Below are positions 1 through 6,660 of a DNA stretch of 7,527 nt, one piece after another. How positions within the stretch are numbered: position 1 is the first letter of the stretch; the number at the start of each line of letters is the position of its first letter. The notes under the pieces are model-generated. The model was not told where the DNA came from, did no database searches, and was given only the letters and a program-made list of their open reading frames with translations. The position numbers and the translations under genes were made by a program. Source of the stretch: an uncultured Collinsella sp. (lineage in GTDB: Bacteria > Actinomycetota > Coriobacteriia > Coriobacteriales > Coriobacteriaceae). The DNA lies in the NCBI GenBank assembly GCA_900554135.1, contig USFU01000076.1, positions 1 to 7,527 on the forward strand, in the 5' to 3' direction.

Positions 1-2541
1 ATCGATGCCGTAGCGGCAGATATCGGTCAAAACGGTAACGAGGCCCGTAGGAATCGGCGAGGCATCCTTCGCGGCAGTGGGCGCGGTGTCGTCAGTCAAT
101 GCAGTGGCATCGTCGCTCACCGGAGCAGACTCGGCTGCGTTCGCATCGGAACCGGCCTGCTCTCCCTGGGCAGGAGCCGCGCTATCCGTCGTTGCCGAAG
201 GATCCCCCGTGGAGGCGGACGTAACGCTCACCGGTGTCTCGACCACGGTCGTCATCGGGTCGACCGGTGCGGGTGCGGCGATGACCTCGGCCCAATCGGA
301 ATACACGCCGTCAATAAAGGCGCGAACATGGAAGGTGCCCGGTTGCGAGATGGTCATTGTGCCGTCTGTCGCAACCGAAATGCCCTTGCTCTCGAGCTCC
401 TGGGCCTCCCAGCTGCAGACTCTATCGACTTCCTTGCCCGTCGTGTCATAGACCGTAGCTGTCAGGCCTTCGATGCCGTTGAGATTTTCCTCGACGCCGA
501 CGACGGTCTGTGCCGAGCCCTCGAGTTTGATGCTGCCGTTAAACGGCTCGGGTGCAACGTCACTTACCTTATATTTGTAGGCCGCGGCGTCGATCTCGTC
601 ATTGGTCGAGACATGCCCGTTCACGTCCACATAGGTGTCCTCGGGGATAAAGTACTTTACGTAGGCGGTGCCGGCCTTTTTGCCCACCACGACTTGCTCG
701 TGGGTGACAGGGTCGGTCTGGATCTCGATGACGTCGGACTTGCATTCCTTGCCCTTCTTGTCCACCACGCGCCAGTCGCCCGACGACTTCACAAAGCCGT
801 AGTAGTCAACATCGTCCTCGTCCCTTGCGCGCACGCGATAGGAAGAGATGGGGTCTTCCTCTCCCACCGTAAGCCTTCGGGTCTTATCGGTCTGCAGCGA
901 CACGAGAATCTTGGAGATGGGCTTAATAGGCTGCGGCGTGCCCAGCTGCGTATCGACCGTCACCGACTCAAACGACAGATTGGAACCCGTAATGGACATG
1001 GGGTAGGTGGCGGCCATGTCATTGAGCACGTTGCACGTGCGCGGAGCGCCACCGTTGCGCGAAGGCACCTCGCGATCGGCCAGGACCGAATTCCAATCGA
1101 TGGCTCGCACCATGTGGTTGTTGGTGCGATGCGACCAGCTCGTAACGTTTCCGGCGGTGGTATCGTAGCCGTCGTCGCCACGATGGGCGATTGAGCGCAG
1201 GAACAGGTTCTGCACGGCGTCGGTCGACTGATCGCCAAAGGTGGTATAGAACGAGCGCTGGTCATAACCGGCGGTATGGAACTCCTGCACGGCGGCGTTG
1301 TCGTCGTAGCACTCGCCGTTCATGTTAAAGATGATCACGTCGAACGTCACGCCCACCGGCTGGTCATAGTCCTCGGACAGCGTCGTGGTAGAACTCGTCT
1401 GCTTGCTATTGACCTGCGTGTGCGCCGGGATCGTCATGTTGACGGTAACCGACTGATTGTCCGTCGTGGTGATCGACTGTTCCTCGGTCTTGCTCGCCTC
1501 CCACAACTGGGACATCGTGGTTTCGGCCGAAAACGAAGTCTCGATCTCCTCGCTCGCTGTTGCGGGCACGCCCAGCGACTCCTTGAGGCTCACCGATGCG
1601 CCCCACGAGCCGCCTTTGGAATACGATGCGGATTCAGAAGTGCTCGTGCCGACCGTCTCCTCGGTACCGCGGGCGAGCGTGATGCTCTGCGAGGCGTCCT
1701 CATAGCCGACGTTAAGTGCCGAGGTAACGAGCTCCTGCTCAGTCTTAGAATCGACAAAGGAATAGCCCGGCGCGTCCTCGGGCGCACAGTTAAGCTTGTT
1801 CACGCTGTTGAGCTGCTGAACTCTAAAGTTATAGAACGCGATGCCAAAGCCATTGAAATCGTACTGATAGGTGCCGCCGAGCTTGTCCACGCACGCGATG
1901 GTGGCATAGATCACGTCTTGCTCGCTCTTGTCTTGCGACAGGCCGTCGAGTGGCACGTATTTACGAAAATCGGAGCCCTTCAGCTTGTGACCGATACAGC
2001 CGGCGATATCGTCGGTCAAGCGCTCGTAGACCGCATTGAGGCTTTTTGCAGATGTCAAACCACTCTGCTTCGATTTGTCGGCACCATCGGAATGCTCACC
2101 GTTGCCGCCCGAAAGCGCATCATAGAGATAGATGTAGTGACCCTTACCAAAGTCCTTCTCAAAGCCCTTGCCGGCGTGGTCCCAATACAAAAAGTCCCCG
2201 GAGTCATCGCCTCCGCCATAACCAAGGATGTTATAGGCAAGCGATGCCCAGTTGGGCAGCACCTTTTTGACGGCGGCCGTATAGAACGAGACATTGTCGT
2301 ACATCGAGGTACGGCCCTCGAGCTTGCCGTCATCGATATCTACAAACGTGCAGTCGCGATCGTTGACCGTAATGGTCAGCGGGTTGACCACGTCGCCATA
2401 GAGCTCGTCGCGCGAATCATCCTGAAGGGCAAAACCGGCTGTCGGGATCCCGCAAAGCGCCGTGACCGCAACGACCACCCAGCACAGGGTCATCTGTGCT
2501 CCCCGACGCGCTCGTTGCAAATACCTGGTGAGGTTTTTCAT
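1..2541 (-). CDS. Secreted aerolysin/ETX-MTX2-like pore-forming protein with Ig-like domains (3' end outside window)
   Basis: An uninterrupted 847-codon frame runs from ATG 2541 to the left edge. The start follows a GGGAGGA ribosome site at 5-6 bases and opens a signal peptide: basic residues 1-15, hydrophobic 17-30, likely cut after GFA (about residue 38). Residues 39-207 are not recognised. Residues 208-530 resemble the aerolysin-type beta pore-forming fold. Two long Ser/Thr/Glu-rich alternating stretches (about 290-322 and 333-370) flank a turn near GVPA (324-327) and are followed by IPAHTQV (371-377), which resembles the VPP.T element of ETX/MTX2 proteins. Residues 543-640 and 665-758 look like bacterial Ig-like domains, each with a central Trp (590, 711) and a VVGKKAGTAYVKY- or SQPGTFHVRAF-type end. 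Residues 759-830 are a Pro/Ala/Thr/Asp-rich linker. Inferred role: a secreted or surface protein that oligomerises into membrane pores; the target is unknown. Assignment is by pattern only, so a non-toxic adhesin with a similar beta fold remains possible. Confidence 0.8.
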   Translation of the reverse strand, partial: MKNLTRYLQRARRGAQMTLCWVVVAVTALCGIPTAGFALQDDSRDELYGDVVNPLTITVNDRDCTFVDIDDGKLEGRTSMYDNVSFYTAAVKKVLPNWASLAYNILGYGGGDDSGDFLYWDHAGKGFEKDFGKGHYIYLYDALSGGNGEHSDGADKSKQSGLTSAKSLNAVYERLTDDIAGCIGHKLKGSDFRKYVPLDGLSQDKSEQDVIYATIACVDKLGGTYQYDFNGFGIAFYNFRVQQLNSVNKLNCAPEDAPGYSFVDSKTEQELVTSALNVGYEDASQSITLARGTEETVGTSTSESASYSKGGSWGASVSLKESLGVPATASEEIETSFSAETTMSQLWEASKTEEQSITTTDNQSVTVNMTIPAHTQVNSKQTSSTTTLSEDYDQPVGVTFDVIIFNMNGECYDDNAAVQEFHTAGYDQRSFYTTFGDQSTDAVQNLFLRSIAHRGDDGYDTTAGNVTSWSHRTNNHMVRAIDWNSVLADREVPSRNGGAPRTCNVLNDMAATYPMSITGSNLSFESVTVDTQLGTPQPIKPISKILVSLQTDKTRRLTVGEEDPISSYRVRARDEDDVDYYGFVKSSGDWRVVDKKGKECKSDVIEIQTDPVTHEQVVVGKKAGTAYVKYFIPEDTYVDVNGHVSTNDEIDAAAYKYKVSDVAPEPFNGSIKLEGSAQTVVGVEENLNGIEGLTATVYDTTGKEVDRVCSWEAQELESKGISVATDGTMTISQPGTFHVRAFIDGVYSDWAEVIAAPAPVDPMTTVVETPVSVTSASTGDPSATTDSAAPAQGEQAGSDANAAESAPVSDDATALTDDTAPTAAKDASPIPTGLVTVLTDICRYGID

Positions 2542-2546
2542 CGCAG

Positions 2547-2553
2547 TCCTCCC
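2547..2553 (-). promoter_or_regulatory. Ribosome binding site of the pore-forming-like gene
   Basis: The minus strand reads GGGAGGA followed by CTGCG and ATG. This strong Shine-Dalgarno match fixes the start at 2541 and supports translation on the minus strand rather than in the long plus-strand frame that covers the same bases. Confidence 0.75.
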
Positions 2554-2580
2554 GTCAGTTGCCAATGTATTGAACCAACG

Positions 2581-2615
2581 TAAAACGCCGCCGCGTCCAC
2601 AGGGGCGCGACGGCG
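2581..2615 (-). terminator. Rho-independent terminator of ppdK
   Basis: On the minus strand, CGCCGTCGCG (2615-2606) pairs with CGCGGCGGCG (2595-2586) as a 10-bp GC-rich stem with one mismatch and a 10-base loop, directly followed by TTTTA (2585-2581). It lies about 40 bases after the ppdK stop and 39 bases before the next gene's ATG. It should therefore end ppdK transcription and separate the downstream gene, although the T-run is short. Confidence 0.65.
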
Positions 2616-2655
2616 CGAAGGGGGGCGTAAAAGGCGCAAATGGAATGCGACTCAG

Positions 2656-5406
2656 TTAAGCGGAACGCTTGGCCTCGAGCTTGGCCTGAGCGGCCGCCAG
2701 ACGCGCCAGGGGCACGCGATAGGGCGAGCAGGACACATAGTCCACGTCGGCCGCGTTAAACAGGGCCTTGATGGACTTGGGGTCGCCACCGTGCTCACCG
2801 CACACGCCAAAGTGCATGCCGGGGTTGGTGGCACGACCCTTCTCGACGGCCATGCGCACGAGCTCCAGTACCGCCGTGTCGATGGTCTCGAAGGGGTTGT
2901 CCTTCAAGATCTTCTTGTGCATGTACAGGGGGATGAACTTGGCCTCGGCGTCGTCACGCGAGAAACCGAAAGTCGTCTGCGTGAGGTCGTTGGTGCCAAA
3001 GCAGAAGAAGTCGGCGTGATGGGCGATCTCGTCAGCGACCATGCAGGCGCGCGGCAGCTCGAGCATCGTGCCCACGGGAATGTCGAGCTCGACGCCCTCC
3101 TCGGCGGAAACCTCGGCGATCACGCGCTCGATGACCTCGCGAGTCTGGACATGCTCGGCCGTGATGGAAACGAGCGGAACCATGATCTCGGGGCGCGGGT
3201 CGACGCCTTCCTTGATAAGGCGAGCGGCAGCCGTTGCCACGGCACGGACCTGCATGAGCGGCAGGTCACCGAAGACGACTGACAGGCGCACACCGCGCAG
3301 GCCGAGCATCGGGTTGGACTCGACCATGCCGTCGATACGGCGCAGGCGGGCACGCAGGGCGGCGAGCTCTTCCTCGCTGGCGCCGGCGGCCTCCTTCTTG
3401 GTGATGGCGACCTCAAGCTCGCGAGGATTATCCAGGAACTCATGAAGCGGCGGATCGAGCAGGCGAACAACCACATCGCGACCGGACATGGTCTTGAACA
3501 TCGCCAAGAAGTCCTCAGTCTGAACCTTGAGCAGATCGGCCAGGGCCTGCTGCTTCACAGCCTCGTCGTCGGACAGGATGAAGCTCTGGATAATGTTCTT
3601 GCGATCGCCCAGGAACATGTGCTCGGTACGGCACAGACCGATGGCCTCGGCGCCAAACTCGAGCGCGAGCTCGGCATCCTCGGGGTTGTCGGCGTTGACG
3701 CGCACGTGGTTGGCGTGACCGTCGGTCTCGTCCAGGCGGATCTCATCAGCCCAGGACAGGATGGTGTCCAGGTCGCCGGTGAGCTCGGCCGAAACCAGAT
3801 CGACGGCGCCGTCGACGACGATGCCCTGGGTGCCGTCGATGGAGATGATGTCGCCCTCATGCAGCACACGGTCGCTGCCCTCGATGCGCACGACCTTCTC
3901 AGCCGCGTCGATATGGAAACACTCGACACCGCAGACGCAGGGGGTACCCATGCCACGGGCGATAACGGCGGCGTGACTCGTCTTGCCACCATGGCTCGTC
4001 AAGATACCCTCGGCGGCGACCATACCCTTCAGGTCGTCGGGGTTGGTCTCCCAGCGGACCAGAATGACCTTATGGCCCTCGGCAGAACGCGCGACGGCGT
4101 CATCGCTCGAGAACACGACCTCGCCCACGGCGGCACCGGGGCTGGCGTTAAGGCCACATGCGAGCGCCTCGTACTTCTTGGAGGAGTCGAACTGCGGGTG
4201 CAGGAGCTGGTCGAGCTGCGCGGGATCGATGCGGCTCACGGCCTCCTCACGGGTGATGAGGCCTTCCTCGACCATCTCGATAGCGATGCGCAGGGCGGCG
4301 GTTGCGGTACGCTTGCCCACGCGGGTCTGGAGCATCCAGAGCTTACCCTGCTCGATGGTGAACTCGATGTCGCACATGTCGCGGTAGTGATCCTCAAGCG
4401 TCAGGAAGACACGCTCAAGCTCCTCGCCTGCGGACTCGAGGCCCGGGGTGGTCTTGAGGTCGGCTATGGGCTCGGTGTTGCGGATGCCGGCAACGACGTC
4501 CTCGCCCTGGGCGTTGACCAGAAAGTCACCGTAGAACTCCTTGGTGCCGTCGGCCGGGTTGCGCGTAAAGGCGACGCCGGTCGCTGAGGTCTCGCCCTTA
4601 TTGCCAAAGGCCATAGCCTGGACGTTGACGGCGGTGCCAAGGTCGTCGGAAATGCCGTGCTGCTTGCGGTAGATGCAGGCGCGCTCGTTCATCCAGCTAC
4701 CAAAGACGGCCTGGATTGCAAGGCGCAGCTGGAGCTCCGAATCGTGCGGAAAGACGGGCTTGCCGTCCGCGACCTCGAGCTCGGGGTACAGGGCGGACTC
4801 GACGTTCTCAGAGAAGATGCCCTTGAAAGTCTCGACGAGCTCCTGCAGGTCCTCGGCCGAAAGCTCGGAGTCGACGCGAACGCCGGCGACCAGGCGGGCC
4901 TGGGTCAGGGCATTCTCGAACAAGTCGGCATCGACACCCATGACGACGTTGGAAAACATCTGGATAAAGCGACGATAGCTGTCCCAGGCAAAGCGCGGGT
5001 TCTGAGTCTGGGCGATAAGGCCCTGGACGGAATCGTCGTTGAGGCCCAGGTTGAGAACCGTGTCCATCATGCCGGGCATGGAGAACGGAGCACCCGAGCG
5101 AACCGACACGAGCAGCGGGTCAGAGGCGTCGCCGAGCTTCTTACCGCAGCGAGCCTCGAGGTCTGCCTCGGCGGCAACGATCTCATCGAGTGCGCCTTCG
5201 GGCCAGACGTTGCCGGCACCGGAGTACTCGACACAGGTCTGGCAGGTAATGGTAAAGCCACCGGGAACCGGCAGGCCAATGCGGCTCATCTCGGCAAGGT
5301 TAGCGCCTTTGCCGCCAAGCACGAAGTTCATCGACTTGTCGCCCTCAGTGACACAAGTGCCCTGGGCATCGGTTCCAAAACGGTAAACCCTCTTGCAATC
5401 GCTCAC
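2656..5406 (-). CDS. ppdK: Pyruvate, phosphate dikinase
   Basis: This cytoplasmic enzyme of 916 residues interconverts pyruvate + ATP + Pi and PEP + AMP + PPi. The N-terminal nucleotide-binding part (about 1-365) has GGKGANLAEM (Lys33), SVRSG (Arg103), TRNPADG (281-287) and the MLQTR end (358-362). The swivelling phosphohistidine domain (about 420-520) has GGKTSHAAVIAR with catalytic His478 and regulatory Thr476. The PEP/pyruvate barrel (about 540-905) has GLCRTEH (Arg593), VRLLDPP (Arg648), Glu783, GTNDLTQ (Asp807) and GVCGEHGG (Cys869, the expected general acid). All key residues are present and the length is slightly above the usual ~875. Small departures are LTSHGG, where the family usually has LTARGG, and Cys802 just before GTND, where Ser is usual. 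The GTG start follows AAGGGGAAG; the upstream ATG at 5423 is out of frame. The upstream ppsR gene and the conserved Thr-Ser-His point to regulation by PpsR. A terminator follows the stop. Confidence 0.97.
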   Translation of the reverse strand: MSDCKRVYRFGTDAQGTCVTEGDKSMNFVLGGKGANLAEMSRIGLPVPGGFTITCQTCVEYSGAGNVWPEGALDEIVAAEADLEARCGKKLGDASDPLLVSVRSGAPFSMPGMMDTVLNLGLNDDSVQGLIAQTQNPRFAWDSYRRFIQMFSNVVMGVDADLFENALTQARLVAGVRVDSELSAEDLQELVETFKGIFSENVESALYPELEVADGKPVFPHDSELQLRLAIQAVFGSWMNERACIYRKQHGISDDLGTAVNVQAMAFGNKGETSATGVAFTRNPADGTKEFYGDFLVNAQGEDVVAGIRNTEPIADLKTTPGLESAGEELERVFLTLEDHYRDMCDIEFTIEQGKLWMLQTRVGKRTATAALRIAIEMVEEGLITREEAVSRIDPAQLDQLLHPQFDSSKKYEALACGLNASPGAAVGEVVFSSDDAVARSAEGHKVILVRWETNPDDLKGMVAAEGILTSHGGKTSHAAVIARGMGTPCVCGVECFHIDAAEKVVRIEGSDRVLHEGDIISIDGTQGIVVDGAVDLVSAELTGDLDTILSWADEIRLDETDGHANHVRVNADNPEDAELALEFGAEAIGLCRTEHMFLGDRKNIIQSFILSDDEAVKQQALADLLKVQTEDFLAMFKTMSGRDVVVRLLDPPLHEFLDNPRELEVAITKKEAAGASEEELAALRARLRRIDGMVESNPMLGLRGVRLSVVFGDLPLMQVRAVATAAARLIKEGVDPRPEIMVPLVSITAEHVQTREVIERVIAEVSAEEGVELDIPVGTMLELPRACMVADEIAHHADFFCFGTNDLTQTTFGFSRDDAEAKFIPLYMHKKILKDNPFETIDTAVLELVRMAVEKGRATNPGMHFGVCGEHGGDPKSIKALFNAADVDYVSCSPYRVPLARLAAAQAKLEAKRSA

Positions 5407-5423
5407 GATACTTCCCCTTCCAT
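5403..5423 (-). other. Six-codon upstream frame overlapping the ppdK start
   Basis: ATG at 5423 opens six sense codons and ends in TGA (5405-5403), whose first two bases are the TG of the GTG start of ppdK, giving a GTGA overlap. The ppdK Shine-Dalgarno lies inside it (5411-5419). It has no convincing ribosome site of its own, so it may be chance; if translated it could couple to ppdK initiation. Confidence 0.2.
5411..5419 (-). promoter_or_regulatory. Ribosome binding site for the ppdK GTG start
   Basis: The minus strand reads AAGGGGAAG, then TATC, then GTG AGC. The purine-rich core is about 7 bases from GTG. It decides the start at 5406, because no other in-frame ATG or GTG is visible in the roughly 80 bases upstream and the protein then begins close to the family's VYRFG motif. 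Confidence 0.6.
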
Positions 5424-5481
5424 GCGCTCTCGCGCACGACCGTGGTAACGAATCAACCCGCCGGATGCGGGCCGTGAGGGA

Positions 5482-5487
5482 ACTATA
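5482..5487 (-). promoter_or_regulatory. Possible -10 element upstream of ppdK
   Basis: TATAGT on the minus strand lies 76 bases before the GTG start. At 17-base spacing the upstream hexamer is TCAAGC, a poor -35 match. Two TGCTCAA direct repeats, 10 bases apart, sit in the same stretch. This is the best promoter-like hexamer I see for an independent ppdK transcript, but the evidence is weak. Confidence 0.25.
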
Positions 5488-5528
5488 CGGCGGGATTTGA
5501 GCAGGCTTGAGCAGAGGATGCGCGGTTT

Positions 5529-5592
5529 GGTAAACGAGCTAAAACTAGCGGTAAACGGTAGGTAAAGGTGGTTACCTTATGAAGGTACCACC
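5529..5592. promoter_or_regulatory. Cluster of GGTAAA repeats and a small inverted repeat (possible operator)
   Basis: On the plus strand, GGTAAACG occurs at 5529 and 5550, and GGTAAAGG at 5561. The offsets of 21 and 11 bases correspond to about two and one helical turns. Directly next to them GGTGGTTACCTT (5567-5578) faces AAGGTACCACC (5582-5592) across ATG, an inverted repeat with one bulged base. Regularly phased sites upstream of ppdK suggest a protein-binding region, but no regulator is identified and the role is inference. Confidence 0.35.
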
Positions 5593-5643
5593 AAAGGAAA
5601 TTGCAGGTCAGATGCAAGAAATACTGCTAAATCGCTTTATCAT

Positions 5644-5756
5644 AAGTAGCTAATTTGGGACGGGGCTTTTTTAGCTGCCCCCGCAGGCAATCGGCCAAAG
5701 AGCTCGCGACCTCAGCCGGGGTAGCTAAAAAAAGCCCCGTCCCAAATTAGCTACTT
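5644..5756. repeat. Long near-perfect inverted repeat (possible MITE or RNA hairpin) between ppsR and ppdK
   Basis: The 33-base left arm (5644-5676) and 34-base right arm (5723-5756) are reverse complements except that a run of six T faces seven A. A G-T pair and four further C-G pairs (5677-5681 with 5718-5722) extend the stem to about 38 bp around a loop of about 36 bases. Each arm also begins GTAGCTAA and ends with a form of TTAGCT(A/G)C. The right arm overlaps the last codon and stop of ppsR. No target-site duplication is obvious (ATCAT on the left, TTGTT on the right). The form suits a non-autonomous mobile element with long terminal repeats or a structured intercistronic hairpin. A simple terminator is less likely, because on the minus strand no T-run follows the full stem; on the plus strand only TTTTGTT does. 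Confidence 0.7.
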
Positions 5757-6626
5757 TTGTTGGGCGCGGCGGGCGGCACGGCGGGCTCTTGCCTCTTGAA
5801 TCTCTTCGAGGTGAGCGATGATCTCGGAGGCACTCTCCTCAATCGCCTTGCCGTCGGTGCGCACCACAAAGCAACCCAGACGTTTCATAAGGGCACGAGC
5901 CTCCTCGAGCTCGCCGCGCACGCTCTCGGGCTCGGCATAAGAGCCGGCGACGGCGCGGGCATAGTCGTCGCCCAGGCGGCTATCGCGAATCTCAGAAATC
6001 ACATCGACGGTCGAAATCAGACCGAACAACCGCAACGGATCGACCTCGTAAATCGACTTGGGCGGCTCCATACCGTGCGCCAACGGAACGTTGGCGACCT
6101 TGTAGCCCTGATAGGCCAAATACATCGACAGCGGCGTCTTGGACGTGCGGGATACACCCAGCAGCACGATATCGGCATCCGACAAATCATCGCAGCCACG
6201 CCCGTCATCGTGCTCAACGAAGTATTCCATGGCCTCGATGCGGTGGAAATAGCGATCGTCGGTCTTGTGAATCACACCCGCCACTCCTTTTGGCGGCACG
6301 CCAATAAGCGAAGACAGCACCGCAAGCGTCGGGCCGATCAGGTCGACCGAGCGAATGTGCAGCATACCCAAGTAGTCGAGCACGCGAGCACGAAGCGCCG
6401 GATCGACGATGGTATGGAACACGGCGATATCGCGATGGTCGGCATCGACTCGCGGGCCCACAAACGACTTGACCTGCTCCACCGAGGTCACCTTAGGCAG
6501 ACGTAAAACACGAAAAGCCCCTTCATCAAATTGCCCGGACGCCGCAAGCACCACCTCACAAGCGGTATCACCGAGCGAGTCGGAGATAACGATAACGGTG
6601 GGACGAGCGGCGACCGGGCAATCCAT
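5751..6626 (-). CDS. ppsR: Pyruvate, phosphate dikinase regulatory protein (PpsR/DUF299 kinase-phosphorylase)
   Basis: A cytoplasmic bifunctional regulator of 291 residues. It uses ADP to phosphorylate the threonine beside the catalytic phosphohistidine of PPDK, inactivating it, and removes the phosphate with Pi, reactivating it. The start of the protein, VIVISDSLGDTA (11-22), matches the family opening; HRIEAMEYFVEHDDG (128-142), the P-loop GVSRTSKT (157-164) and YKVANVPLAHG (175-185) are the family core. ATG 6626 has AGGAG six bases upstream. It follows glyS by 34 bases and precedes ppdK, whose Thr476 is the expected substrate; the glyS-ppsR-ppdK order is also familiar from anaerobic Firmicutes. 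The PEP-synthase version of the family is less likely because the adjacent gene is ppdK. The Arg/Ala-rich tail (about 278-291) is unusual, and its last codon and stop fall in the long inverted repeat. Confidence 0.95.
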   Translation of the reverse strand: MDCPVAARPTVIVISDSLGDTACEVVLAASGQFDEGAFRVLRLPKVTSVEQVKSFVGPRVDADHRDIAVFHTIVDPALRARVLDYLGMLHIRSVDLIGPTLAVLSSLIGVPPKGVAGVIHKTDDRYFHRIEAMEYFVEHDDGRGCDDLSDADIVLLGVSRTSKTPLSMYLAYQGYKVANVPLAHGMEPPKSIYEVDPLRLFGLISTVDVISEIRDSRLGDDYARAVAGSYAEPESVRGELEEARALMKRLGCFVVRTDGKAIEESASEIIAHLEEIQEARARRAARRAQQK

Positions 6627-6639
6627 GCGGGGCTCCTTT

Positions 6640-6653
6640 TGCGCTTATGCGCA
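6640..6653 (-). other. Small hairpin in the glyS-ppsR gap
   Basis: TGCGC-ATAA-GCGCA on the minus strand lies between the glyS stop and the ppsR ribosome site and is followed by AAAAGGAG rather than T residues. It is not a terminator; at most it is a weak intercistronic stem next to the ribosome site. Confidence 0.25.
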
Positions 6654-6660
6654 GGCTAGC

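Larger units (their letters stand above)
5407..5750. other. 344-base spacer between ppsR and ppdK
   Basis: No protein gene is supported here. From the ppsR side the spacer holds the long inverted repeat, the GGTAAA repeat cluster, the TGCTCAA direct repeats with a weak TATAGT hexamer, and the ppdK leader with its ribosome site. Its A+T content is visibly higher at 5520-5680 than in the flanking genes. Confidence 0.7.

Noticed and set aside
43..57. PIPTG in the secreted protein as a sortase-type anchor motif
   Set aside because: The residues that follow (LVTVLTDICRYGID) are not a membrane-spanning run and the frame continues to the edge, so the position is not that of a sorting signal. What lies beyond is unknown.
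328..1194. 288-codon plus-strand frame
   Set aside because: Opposite the Ig-like and linker part of the minus-strand gene. Its composition (rich in Val, Arg, His, Asp) is that of a reverse-complement shadow.
1276..2583. 435-codon plus-strand frame opposite the secreted protein gene
   Set aside because: No recognisable motifs and no good ribosome site. The minus strand in the same region gives a signal peptide, ordered domains and a strong ribosome site, so this is a shadow frame allowed by high G+C.
3442..4587. 381-codon plus-strand frame inside ppdK
   Set aside because: Exactly antisense to strongly conserved PPDK sequence including the catalytic histidine; no family motifs of its own.
4657..5448. 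263-codon plus-strand frame over the ppdK 5' end
   Set aside because: Antisense shadow of the PPDK nucleotide-binding domain.
5407..5643. Riboswitch or leader RNA for ppdK
   Set aside because: I looked for conserved riboswitch cores and a terminator/antiterminator pair and saw none; only the repeats already listed stand out.
5657..5673. GGGACGGGGC plus T-run as a plus-strand terminator
   Set aside because: No complementary stem lies upstream on the plus strand, and no plus-strand gene needs terminating; the sequence is explained as one arm of the long inverted repeat.
5757..6506. 249-codon plus-strand frame over ppsR
   Set aside because: Antisense to the PpsR P-loop and family core; not coding.
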